From Spirochaetaceae bacterium (GTDB lineage: Bacteria > Spirochaetota > Spirochaetia > Treponematales > Breznakiellaceae): a DNA stretch of 11,709 bases. The stretch is taken from assembly GCA_031257995.1 (NCBI GenBank), contig JAIRNN010000002.1:1-11709 (forward strand). The letters run 5' to 3'. Below are positions 1 to 6,117 of this stretch, piece after piece (within the stretch, counting starts at the first letter, position 1; each line of letters starts with the position of its first letter). The notes beneath the pieces were generated by a model, which was not told the origin of the DNA, ran no database searches, and saw only the letters and a list, made by a program, of their open reading frames with translations. Position numbers and translations under genes: made by a program.

Positions 1-58
1 TAACCGCCGTCCGCACCTCATACCATACATTTTCTGCTAATTCTCTGTTTTCTCTCAT
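1..58 (-). CDS. RAYT-like (REP-associated transposase-type) protein, N-terminal fragment
   Basis: The minus strand starts with ATG at 58-56 and reads 19 codons off the left edge, so only the N-terminus is present. A GGGAG Shine-Dalgarno-like motif lies about 8 bases upstream of the ATG. The translation contains NVWYEVRTAV. The pseudogene at 8634-9134 begins with NVWYKVEV, so the two look like members of one family. I recognise that family as IS200/Y1-like REP-associated transposases of treponemes, by recall and without a search. RAYT proteins process REP-type palindromes, and palindromic repeats are abundant in this window. Nineteen residues are too few to be certain, and whether the rest of the gene is intact cannot be seen here. 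Confidence 0.5.
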   Translation of the reverse strand, partial: MRENRELAENVWYEVRTAV

Positions 59-271
59 ACATTATACTCCCGTACATATATATGCGGTTGTCAGCCCGTT
101 TGCTTTATTTTGACCCTAAGAAAGGGTGAAAAAGATAAAAAAAGGGAAAGTTTGAGGTTTTGAAACAGTCTCGGATGTATGTGGAAGAAGAAGGTCCACA
201 GATACTTTATGATATTTTGTGAAAGGGGTAAATCGTGCATTCCGTTTTAACGTTTTTTGTGGTGTGCCCAC
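59..271. other. Intergenic region between divergent genes
   Basis: This gap separates the minus-strand RAYT-like fragment from the rightward lipoprotein gene. It is AT-richer than most of the window and holds an A-rich run on the plus strand around 119-148. I see no coding potential. It must carry the promoter for the leftward gene, but I could not pick a convincing -35/-10 pair. Confidence 0.5.
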
Positions 272-300
272 TTGACAAGTTTTTTCGGGTATGGTATAAA
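272..300 (+). promoter_or_regulatory. Near-consensus sigma-70 promoter for the lipoprotein gene
   Basis: TTGACA at 272-277 is a perfect -35 box. It is followed by a 17-base spacer and TATAAA at 295-300 (5 of 6 to TATAAT), with an extended -10 TGG just before it. Transcription should start near 307. This rules out the longer reading frame from 257 and supports the ATG at 371 as the start. Confidence 0.75.
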
Positions 301-370
301 AATACTCATCTTCCTGAAAGCCGGGGTGGGATGGTTATATAAAGGGGAGGGTAATAGTTGTTTATACATT

Positions 371-844
371 ATGAAGAAAGTTTTGTTGTCTTTCAGTTCC
401 TCCGGAATACCCCTCTCCCGTAAACCCCCTTTTCCATCCGGTCGTTTTTTTTTGTTTGCCGTTATACTCGTGATTCTGGCATCCTGCGATAATAACCTCT
501 ATATAAGAGACTGGTATCAGGGAGACTACCTTGTAACCGCCACAGAGGAGCCGACGGGGACCGGGTCGTGCGACATTCTCGGGTACTACTTCATTGACCC
601 CGCCAGGGTGGGCGTTATTGATGAAGCAAGCAGAAGCGGGGGCACGGACGATCCGGTACAGATAGGCCTATGGTACGATAAAGACGGGCCGCCGGAAGAC
701 AGCGGCATCGTGGTTGTTCATAACGGCGCGTCGTATAGGGCGGACTCAGGCTGGGCAGGCGAGGGCGGCGGCGTGTTTGTCCGTTCCTACACGGTTTTGA
801 AGTCCATAAATCAATCGGCGAGTGAACGGCTCAGTGATCCGTGA
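371..844 (+). CDS. Putative lipoprotein of unknown function
   Basis: The protein has 157 residues. A long N-region of about 24 residues ending in an arginine is followed by the hydrophobic stretch FFLFAVILVILAS and then Cys (LASC), a spirochaete-style lipobox. The mature protein would be membrane-anchored and exported. The remainder is hydrophilic, rich in Gly, Asp and Tyr, and I do not recognise a domain. ATG 371 was chosen because transcription should begin after position 300 and the sequence after this Met is a typical signal peptide. A GGGGAGGG motif lies near 342-349, about 20 bases upstream, which is farther than usual, so the start is not fully settled. The gene has its own strong promoter and is followed by non-coding DNA, so it appears monocistronic. 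Confidence 0.6.
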   Translation: MKKVLLSFSSSGIPLSRKPPFPSGRFFLFAVILVILASCDNNLYIRDWYQGDYLVTATEEPTGTGSCDILGYYFIDPARVGVIDEASRSGGTDDPVQIGLWYDKDGPPEDSGIVVVHNGASYRADSGWAGEGGGVFVRSYTVLKSINQSASERLSDP

Positions 845-1090
845 AGAAGGGAGACACCATTTCCCTCTGTGTAACTCCCGCTGCCTTCCTTCTTCTCCTT
901 TTTCGGCTTTGCGGTTACATTCCGCATTCCCCGTTCGTGTGGTTCGTGGTTATATGAACACTTGCTCATTAAAAAAGGCCGAGCCCCCGAAGCGCGGCGC
1001 GAGGCTCAACATGGGCAACGTAACCCTGACCGTGAACGCGACACTACCGCTTTAATTTCACTTTTTTCGGTTTTCTGGGTACCCGCGCTC
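845..1090. other. Non-coding gap downstream of the lipoprotein gene
   Basis: I see no convincing gene here. A 33-codon frame (954-1055) lacks a ribosome binding site. Around 931-951 there is a fragment resembling, in reverse, the ACCACAGATGAACAC-type sequence found at 11187-11215 and, more weakly, at 8625-8648. GAGCC and GGCTC arms flank a GC-rich stretch at about 981-1007. No clear terminator with a U-run is visible. Confidence 0.4.
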
Positions 1091-1119
1091 TTGCAGGAAA
1101 CTTCCCCTTTATGTATACT
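1091..1119 (+). promoter_or_regulatory. Candidate promoter for the sugar ABC operon
   Basis: TTGCAG at 1091-1096 and TATACT at 1114-1119 are separated by 17 bases. The -10 matches 5 of 6 positions but the -35 only 3 of 6, as expected for a regulated promoter. It lies upstream of the dyad at 1140-1157 and of the binding-protein gene. Confidence 0.35.
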
Positions 1120-1139
1120 CTCATAGAATCGGCGCGGGG

Positions 1140-1157
1140 GTTACCGCGTTCGGTAAC
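1140..1157. promoter_or_regulatory. Inverted repeat upstream of the binding-protein gene; operator candidate
   Basis: GTTACCG, four bases (CGTT), then CGGTAAC forms a perfect 7-bp dyad of 18 bases. It lies about 20 bases downstream of the candidate -10 and 13 bases upstream of the GGAGG ribosome binding site. Size and position suit a LacI-type operator for a sugar regulon. The same bases could instead act as a small 5' UTR hairpin. No regulator gene is present in the window. Confidence 0.45.
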
Positions 1158-1181
1158 TACTTTTATTTTTGGAGGAACAGG

Positions 1182-2423
1182 ATGAAAAGACGGATTATGG
1201 TGGCAGCGGTTGCGGCTGTGATGTTGGCGGCAGGGTTGGCGGGATGTTCCAAGCCGAGCGGCGGGGCCAAGATCGTGTATTGGTCCATGTGGAACGAGGC
1301 GGAACCGCAGGGGCAGGTAATTGCCCGTGCGGCGGAAGCCTTTACCAAAGAGACGGGTATCGTGGTGGACATTAACTTCAACGGACGGGAGATTCGCAAG
1401 ACTTTGCAGCCCGCGCTTGATGCCGGGGAGCCGATTGATCTCTTTGACGAGGACATTGAGCGTGTCGCCAACACGTGGGGGAATTATTTGCTTCCGCTGG
1501 ATGCGTATGTGGCAAAATCATACTCCACCACCGGCGAAAAACCCTATGGGGACGTGATAAACAAGACGTTGCTCACCCTCGCCCGGGAACTGGGCGGCGG
1601 CCAAGTGAAGAACATTCCCTACCAGCCTTCGGCCTTTGTTACGATGTACAACAAAGACCTCTTTGAACAAGCGGGCATTACCGCGCTTCCAAAGACGGGG
1701 GACGAACTGCTTGAGGCTTGCGCAAAACTCAAGGCGATAGGCGTAACCGGCATCACGGTGGATGACGCCTATATGGCGGCCTTTTTCGGCTACAACATGG
1801 ATCGCTTGGTCGGATCCGATGCCACGCTGGCTATGGTGAATAACAACGATTTCTCAGGGCCGCAGGTGTTGGCTTTCGGCCAACTGATGGAATTGATGGT
1901 ACAAAACGGCTACTTTAGCCAAAAAGCGGCCTCGAACATCTATCCCGCAGGCCAGGTTGAAGAGATCGCGACGGGTAAGGTTGCCATGTACCTGAACGGC
2001 ACATGGCTGCCCAACGAGATCAAGGGGAACGCGCCCAACATGAGGTGGGGCGCTTTCGCATGGCCCGCGCTTGGTTCCGGCGACGGCCCGGAGGCGAATC
2101 ATTTTGGGTCTCAGAGTTTCGGTATCAACAAGAACACCAAGTACCCGGAGGAAGCCTTCCGGTTCATCGTGTGGCTTACCACCGGTGAATGGGACGCGAC
2201 TCTGGCGGAGGAAAGCATCGGCATCCCTATGGGTAACGATTCCGCATGGCCCGACGCCCTTGCCGAGGCTAAGGTAGTGGTCGATTCCACAACAAAGCGG
2301 CTTCCCTGGGCGGTAGGCATGGAAAACAGCCCCGACATCAACGCGAAGATTAAGGAAAATCTCGCGAAACTCATTATGGGCAGCCTCAACGCGGCGCAAT
2401 TCGCCGAAGCAATGGCAAAGTAA
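1182..2423 (+). CDS. Carbohydrate ABC transporter substrate-binding lipoprotein (SBP family 1)
   Basis: The 413-residue protein has a basic N-terminus (MKRR), a hydrophobic Ala/Val core and the lipobox LAGC with Cys at residue 22, so it should be anchored outside the cytoplasmic membrane. The start is set by GGAGG at 1171-1175, six bases before ATG. After the anchor comes the type-1 extracellular solute-binding fold: an early strand (IVYWSMW, about 31-37), a helix with AFTKETGI, a V-x-I-N-F strand, and a later region with GKVAMYLNGTW and WGAFAWPALG that is typical of MalE/UgpB-like proteins. Length is normal for the family. It delivers a sugar or oligosaccharide to the two permeases encoded downstream. 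The exact substrate cannot be read from the sequence. Confidence 0.9.
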   Translation: MKRRIMVAAVAAVMLAAGLAGCSKPSGGAKIVYWSMWNEAEPQGQVIARAAEAFTKETGIVVDINFNGREIRKTLQPALDAGEPIDLFDEDIERVANTWGNYLLPLDAYVAKSYSTTGEKPYGDVINKTLLTLARELGGGQVKNIPYQPSAFVTMYNKDLFEQAGITALPKTGDELLEACAKLKAIGVTGITVDDAYMAAFFGYNMDRLVGSDATLAMVNNNDFSGPQVLAFGQLMELMVQNGYFSQKAASNIYPAGQVEEIATGKVAMYLNGTWLPNEIKGNAPNMRWGAFAWPALGSGDGPEANHFGSQSFGINKNTKYPEEAFRFIVWLTTGEWDATLAEESIGIPMGNDSAWPDALAEAKVVVDSTTKRLPWAVGMENSPDINAKIKENLAKLIMGSLNAAQFAEAMAK

Positions 2424-2541
2424 GCGGGCCCCTTTAATGGGGATAGCCTGTCGCGACCGGAGATATTAAAGGAAACCGCACTTTGGGACGGGGACTGTTT
2501 AGAGGGTGTAGCGGCAAGCAGCATTTCACTGGTAGGGGACA

Positions 2542-2576
2542 GCGGCGCCATTTGCCCAGACAGCAAATGGCGCCGC
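2542..2576 (+). promoter_or_regulatory. Strong intercistronic stem-loop between binding protein and permease genes
   Basis: GCGGCGCCATTTGC (2542-2555), a 7-base loop, then GCAAATGGCGCCGC (2563-2576) make a perfect 14-bp stem. Only GTTT follows, so it is a poor terminator. Its place between a binding protein and its permeases parallels the malE-malF intercistronic palindromes of enteric bacteria, which stabilise the upstream mRNA. A role in making much binding protein and little permease is inferred from position. The surrounding gap (2424-2676) holds no gene. Confidence 0.6.
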
Positions 2577-2600
2577 GTTTGGGAGCGTTGTGGTGTGAAG

Positions 2601-2664
2601 GCCCCCGTAGGGGGAAAATGCCGCGATTGCTTATTAGGCCGCATCCAAGGGAAGCCCCTGGGGG
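2601..2664 (-). repeat. Degenerate inverted copy of the palindromic repeat (copy E)
   Basis: Read on the minus strand, this stretch follows the order of the repeats at 4438-5241. It starts with CCCC-AGGGGCTT, continues with CCTTGG, GCGGC and a spaced A/T patch, then GCGGC again, and ends in CCCCCTACGGGGG. Many positions have diverged. It shows that the family is dispersed and not confined to the cluster at 4438. Confidence 0.55.
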
Positions 2665-2676
2665 ACAAGAGGCGAT

Positions 2677-3588
2677 ATGTTAAAAAACAACAAACGGGTC
2701 ATCATCATTTTTCTGGCGCCGGCGGTACTGTGTTACGCGCTGGTTTTTCTCTATCCGACCATCCGCACGGTGGCGATGAGTTTTTTCAAGGTGGAAAGCG
2801 TGTCCGCGCCGATAGCGGACTGGGTTTTTACGGGCTTCGGGAACTACCGGAAACTCTTCACCACGCCGATTTTTCTCCAGTCGCTTAAAAACATCGGGCG
2901 GCTCTGGTTCGCGGGCGGGTGCGCGGTCATGTTTCTGGCGCTGGTGTTCGCAGGTTTTCTCACCGGGAAACGGCGGGGAACCAAGTTTTTCAGAAGCGTC
3001 ATCTACCTCCCCAACGTGGTGAGCGCGGTGGCGATGGGAACGATGTGGATCAACTACGTCTACAATTCCGATTATGGGTTCCTGCACAACGTGCTTTCCA
3101 CGCTGGGGCTCAAAGGGGCAGCCGCCACCCTGTGGACCGCGCCGGGCAACCTTTTCTGGAGTATGACCGCCGCCTACTGTTTCGGTATGGTCGGGTATCA
3201 TATGCTGATCTTTATCAGCGGCATCGAACAGATCCCCAAAGACTACTACGAGGCCGCCTATCTTGAGGGGGCCAACGCGCTGCAACGGTTTTTCAAGGTA
3301 ACGGTTCCCAATATGCGGGGCGTTATCCGCACCAATGTGGTCATGTGGACGGTGTTTACCGTCGGGTTCTTCGTGTGGGGCCAGTTGTTCAGTCCGGTAA
3401 ACCTCTCCAACGACACGGTCGCCCCGATGAACTATATGTACGAGCTGGTTTTCGGCGCGTCTTCTTCCGCGATGACGGCCCGTGATTCGGGGGCGGGGGC
3501 GGCTATCGGTGTCATCCTCGCGTTAATCGTCGCGCTGGTCTTTTTGTCAACCAATTTCATCGTGAAACACGATGATGCGGAACTGTAA
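2677..3588 (+). CDS. Sugar ABC transporter permease, MalF/UgpA type
   Basis: The 303-residue protein has about six hydrophobic segments, beginning with VIIIFLAPAVLCYALVFLY right after the N-terminus. That first segment is characteristic of the MalF/UgpA/LacF branch of binding-protein-dependent permeases. The cytoplasmic EAA loop that docks the ATPase is clear: EAA at 192-194, Gly198, and VTVP ending at Pro211. AAGAGG at 2667-2672 precedes the ATG by four bases. The next permease starts nine bases after this stop, so the two are co-translated. No ATP-binding subunit is encoded nearby, so the complex must use a shared MsmX/UgpC-type ATPase from elsewhere in the genome. Confidence 0.9.
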   Translation: MLKNNKRVIIIFLAPAVLCYALVFLYPTIRTVAMSFFKVESVSAPIADWVFTGFGNYRKLFTTPIFLQSLKNIGRLWFAGGCAVMFLALVFAGFLTGKRRGTKFFRSVIYLPNVVSAVAMGTMWINYVYNSDYGFLHNVLSTLGLKGAAATLWTAPGNLFWSMTAAYCFGMVGYHMLIFISGIEQIPKDYYEAAYLEGANALQRFFKVTVPNMRGVIRTNVVMWTVFTVGFFVWGQLFSPVNLSNDTVAPMNYMYELVFGASSSAMTARDSGAGAAIGVILALIVALVFLSTNFIVKHDDAEL

Positions 3589-3597
3589 GGGGGCATT

Positions 3598-4437
3598 ATG
3601 CTGAAAAAAACCTATCTGTCGTCCGGTATCGGCTCTGTCATTCTGGGAATATGGGTCTTGTTCACCTTTGTGCTCATCGGCTGGGTGTTTTTCGCGTCTC
3701 TTTCGACCTCAAGCGAGATATTTTCCGACCATATGTTCCGTTTTCAGAGCGGGTTGCACTTTGAAAACTACGTCAAGGCGTGGAAAACCCAGCGGGTCTC
3801 GGTGTTCTTCATGAATTCCCTGTTTTATACGCTGGTCTCCTGCACCGCGATCATCTTCATCGCCGCGCCGGCAGCCTACGCGCTTGCCCGCTTCCGTTTC
3901 CCCGGCAGCAGCCTCATCCAGAATATGTTCGCCGCCGCGCTGGGCATTCCGGTCATCATGATCATCATGCCCCTCTTTGGCCTCGTGTCCGCGTTGCGCC
4001 TGACCAACAGCCGCGGGATGCTGATGTTTCTCTACACCGCGATGAACGTCCCGTTTAGCGTCTTCTATCTGCTGGCGTTTTTCCGCAACCTTAGCTTCAC
4101 CTACGAGGAAGCCGCCGCGATTGACGGCTGTCCGCCGGTGAAGACCTTTTGGCGTATCATGCTCCCGTTGGTTCAGCCCGGCATCATCACCGTTTCCATC
4201 TTTAACTTCATCACCGTTTGGAACGAATACTTCATGTCGCTGATTTTCGCGAACAAAGCGGCCGTCCGTCCTGTGGCGGTGGGCCTTTACAACATGATCC
4301 AGTCCATGCGCTATACCGGCGACTGGGGCGGTATGTTCGCCAGCGTGGTCATCGTGTTCCTGCCGACCTTCATCCTCTACATTCTGCTCTCCGAGAAGAT
4401 CATCGCGGGCGTTACCGCCGGAGCGATCAAAGGCTAG
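3598..4437 (+). CDS. Sugar ABC transporter permease, MalG/UgpE type
   Basis: The 279-residue membrane protein has a first helix around VILGIWVLFTFVLIGWVFFASL, as in MalG/UgpE permeases. FENYVKAW follows in the first periplasmic loop, and then MNSLFYTLV, where these proteins typically have the N-S pair. The EAA loop is present: EAA at 171-173, Gly177, and IMLP ending at Pro190. Its ribosome binding site, AAGGGGG (3587-3593), overlaps the stop codon of the upstream permease, which implies translational coupling. It should pair with that permease as a heterodimer. The gene ends directly against a palindromic repeat at 4438, so the repeat may shape the 3' end of the operon transcript. Confidence 0.9.
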   Translation: MLKKTYLSSGIGSVILGIWVLFTFVLIGWVFFASLSTSSEIFSDHMFRFQSGLHFENYVKAWKTQRVSVFFMNSLFYTLVSCTAIIFIAAPAAYALARFRFPGSSLIQNMFAAALGIPVIMIIMPLFGLVSALRLTNSRGMLMFLYTAMNVPFSVFYLLAFFRNLSFTYEEAAAIDGCPPVKTFWRIMLPLVQPGIITVSIFNFITVWNEYFMSLIFANKAAVRPVAVGLYNMIQSMRYTGDWGGMFASVVIVFLPTFILYILLSEKIIAGVTAGAIKG

Positions 4438-4578
4438 CCCCGCAGGGGCTTTCCTTGGGGGCGGCGCAGAGTGATAGCGCGGCGGCATCTCCCTACGGGA
4501 GAGAGAACGCCCGCTTCCCCCCGTAGGGGGACAGCCGTGCTCCCTTATCACGCCGGACTCTTGAAAGCCCCTGTGGGG
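4438..4578 (+). repeat. Palindromic intergenic repeat, copy A (141 bp)
   Basis: This is a full unit starting one base after the permease stop. In order it holds the CCCC-GCA-GGGG hairpin, GCTTTCCTTGGGGGCGGCG, GTGATA (4471-4476), a CTCCC-TAC-GGGAG hairpin, CCCCC-GTA-GGGGG, TATCAC (4546-4551, complementary to GTGATA), and GAAAGCCCCTG at the end. The nested complementary blocks suggest that the whole unit folds in RNA. The junction with copy B is a 32-bp near-perfect palindrome centred on 4578/4579. Confidence 0.85.
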
Positions 4579-4652
4579 CCCCGTAGGGGCTTTCCTTGGG
4601 GACGGCGCAGAGTGATAGCGCGGCGGCATCTCCCTACGGGAGAGGGAACGCC
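4579..4652 (+). repeat. Palindromic intergenic repeat, copy B (truncated)
   Basis: It matches copy A from the CCCC-GTA-GGGG hairpin through GAACGCCC with very few differences, then stops abruptly at about 4652. A different repeat element begins there (4653-4859), so copy B looks interrupted or cut off. Confidence 0.8.
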
Positions 4653-4859
4653 CCCGATTAAGAATACATTAAAGGGGGGAAGTCGCGGCTACTTCGTTGC
4701 CGAACCCCCTCGCTCCAGACTTGCTCCCTTTGTTCCGGTGGAGATTTGCATAGCAAAACTCCTTAAAGAATTGCGAAGGGCCTCCGGCCCGAAGCAATTC
4801 TTCCGCTACCCCCCTCAGCGGGGGCGCTGCCCCCGCAACGCCCCCGCAGCCCCGCAGGG
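4653..4859. repeat. Second repeat family, copy 1, carrying strong palindromes
   Basis: This block sits between copies B and C. GGGGGGAAGTCG is followed by a hairpin (4686-4702: CGGCTAC, loop TTC, GTTGCCG), then CGCTCCAGAC (4711-4720). The best structure is at 4766-4802: 9-bp arms (AAGAATTGC / GCAATTCTT), a symmetrical GAA/GAA internal loop, a GGGCC/GGCCC stem and loop TCC. CCCCCCTCAGCGGG follows at 4809-4822, and GCGGGGGC-GCT-GCCCCCGC forms a perfect 8-bp stem at 4818-4836. Parts of the element recur at 9374-9437 (inverted) and at 10969-11130. Confidence 0.7.
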
Positions 4860-5030
4860 CCCCGCAGGGGCTTTCCTTGGGGGCGGCGTAGAGTGATAGC
4901 GCGGCGGCATCTCCCTACGGGAGAGGGAACGCCCGCTTCCCCCCGTAGGGGGACAGCCGTGCTCCCTTATCACGCCGGACTCTTGAAAGCCCCTGCGGGG
5001 CTGGGAGGGCTCATGAAAGCCCCTGGGGGG
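4860..5030 (+). repeat. Palindromic intergenic repeat, copy C (171 bp)
   Basis: It is nearly identical to copy A but ends with an extra 30 bases, in which the segment CTCATGAAAGCCCCTG is repeated with changes. The junction with copy D (5015-5046) is again a 32-bp palindrome of the form GAAAGCCCC...GGGGCTTTC. Confidence 0.85.
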
Positions 5031-5171
5031 CCCCGTAGGGGCTTTCCTTGGGGGCGGCGTAGAGTGATAGCGCGGCGGCATCTCCCTACGGGAGAGAGAA
5101 CGCCCGCTTCCCCCCGTAGGGGGACAGCCCCCTATTGCCCAACGGAAGGGCTCTTGAAAGCCCCTGCGGGG
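5031..5171 (+). repeat. Palindromic intergenic repeat, copy D
   Basis: It follows copy C head to tail and matches through the CCCCCGTAGGGGG hairpin to GGGGACAGCC at about 5130. It then differs over about 24 bases (CCCTATTGCCCAACGGAAGG) before rejoining at CTCTTGAAAGCCCCTG. A central segment has therefore been replaced while both ends are conserved. Confidence 0.8.
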
Positions 5172-5241
5172 CCCCCGTAGGGGGAACGCGCCGCCCATCC
5201 CCATTAAGCCGCCCCCAAGGAAACCCACCTAGTGGGGGGCC
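5172..5241 (-). repeat. Palindromic intergenic repeat, inverted partial copy F
   Basis: Read on the minus strand it starts near 5241 with CCCC-ACTAGGTGGG, then has TTTCCTTGGGGGCGGC, a diverged middle and GGCGGCGCGTTCCCCCTACGGGGG, the same order as copies A-D. It faces copy D, so D and F together form a large inverted repeat just upstream of the HU-like gene promoter. Confidence 0.65.
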
Positions 5242-5270
5242 TTGCCGTGAGCCCGCATTTTTCTTATATT
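5242..5270 (+). promoter_or_regulatory. Candidate sigma-70 promoter for the HU-like/DUF4469 gene
   Basis: TTGCCG at 5242-5247 (4 of 6 to the consensus) and TATATT at 5265-5270 (5 of 6) have the ideal 17-base spacing. It lies immediately outside the repeat cluster, 35 bases before the start codon. Confidence 0.5.
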
Positions 5271-5304
5271 TGGAGCATATCTTAATGACAATAGGAGGTC
5301 ATGT

Positions 5305-6117
5305 ATGGCAGAATCTGTTGCCGATCCTTTTGAATTAAAGGAACACAACACGGATGTCTTCACTTACGAGAGCCACCTGAAGGGATCCGAGGGGCTTTTC
5401 ATTGCGAGGACGAAGAACGACAAGACCCTCACGCTGAAAGACGTGTGCGTGTCGGCGAAGGAGCGGGGCGGCTTTACCGGCAGCCTCGAAGACTTGATCG
5501 AACACTCAGACATCATCATGCGCGAGGTGGTGAGCCGCGTGCGGGACGGCTACGGGGTCAACATGGCCGGCATCATCGAACTGCATCTCAATGTGGGCGG
5601 CACCTTGAAGGATCCCTACGACAAGCCGGACCCTGTCGAGAACAAGTTGAGTCTCCGCGTCCGCCGTCTCCACGGCGCGGCACGGCTTGTCCAGGGCATC
5701 CATGTGGTAAACTGGGGCTTGGCCCCGGCGTCTGCCCGTATCGACGAGCTCATCGACTCCGCGACCGGCGCGGTAAACGATGTGGTAACCCGGGGGAAGC
5801 CCGCGACGATCACCGGTAAGAACATAAGGATCGAGGGGACGAGCAAACCCGACGATGAGATCGGTGTCGGGTTTTACACTCCGGGGCCGCCGGAAACGAC
5901 CGTCTGGATGATGGAACCGCTTGTCGTAAACGAAAAAAGCAGGATTGTCATCGTGGTTCCCCATTCGATCCCCGGCGAAGCATGGTATGTGAAGATACGC
6001 ACCAGGTATTCGGGCGGCGGCGCGTTTCTCAAGGAGACCCGTGAAATCATAAGCGGCTTTACCGTACAGGCAGCGCCGCCCGCTAGAACGGATGATTCCA
6101 GCGGCCCGTCCCGCTGA
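5305..6117 (+). CDS. HU-like DNA-binding protein with C-terminal DUF4469 domain
   Basis: The 270-residue protein begins at ATG 5305, five bases after AGGAGGT (5293-5299). Residues about 20-125 resemble the HU/IHF-like domain fused to DUF4469 in Bacteroidetes and spirochaetes: TLTLKDVCVSAKERG, then a helix with LIEHSDIIMREVVSRVRDGYGV, then strands IIELHLNVGG and the L-x-L-R-V-R segment. Residues about 140-255 match a DUF4469-like beta-sandwich, with RGKPATITGKNIRIEG and the GVGFYTPG region. It probably acts as a cytoplasmic nucleoid-associated or DNA-bending protein; partners are unknown. The last residues (SSGPSR) and the stop codon lie in the first, diverged unit of a 23-bp tandem array, so the natural C-terminus may have been altered by array growth. 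Family assignment is by recall. Confidence 0.75.
   Translation: MAESVADPFELKEHNTDVFTYESHLKGSEGLFIARTKNDKTLTLKDVCVSAKERGGFTGSLEDLIEHSDIIMREVVSRVRDGYGVNMAGIIELHLNVGGTLKDPYDKPDPVENKLSLRVRRLHGAARLVQGIHVVNWGLAPASARIDELIDSATGAVNDVVTRGKPATITGKNIRIEGTSKPDDEIGVGFYTPGPPETTVWMMEPLVVNEKSRIVIVVPHSIPGEAWYVKIRTRYSGGGAFLKETREIISGFTVQAAPPARTDDSSGPSR

Noticed and set aside
257..370. Upstream extension of the lipoprotein gene to 257
   Set aside because: The extension covers the -35 and -10 boxes, so it would lie before the transcription start; the signal peptide begins at the Met at 371.
954..1055. 33-codon frame ending in NVTLTVNATLPL
   Set aside because: No ribosome binding site or promoter, and no recognised family. 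It could be a remnant of a gene end, but it cannot be supported.
3709..4629. 306-codon open frame on the minus strand
   Set aside because: It is antisense to the clear second permease gene and extends into the palindromic repeats; composition is that of a shadow frame.
4471..5228. Several open frames on both strands through the repeat cluster (for example 4471-4896 plus and 4815-5228 minus)
   Set aside because: They are translations of the palindromic repeats, open on both strands, without ribosome binding sites. I kept the periodicity as a finding but do not call genes.
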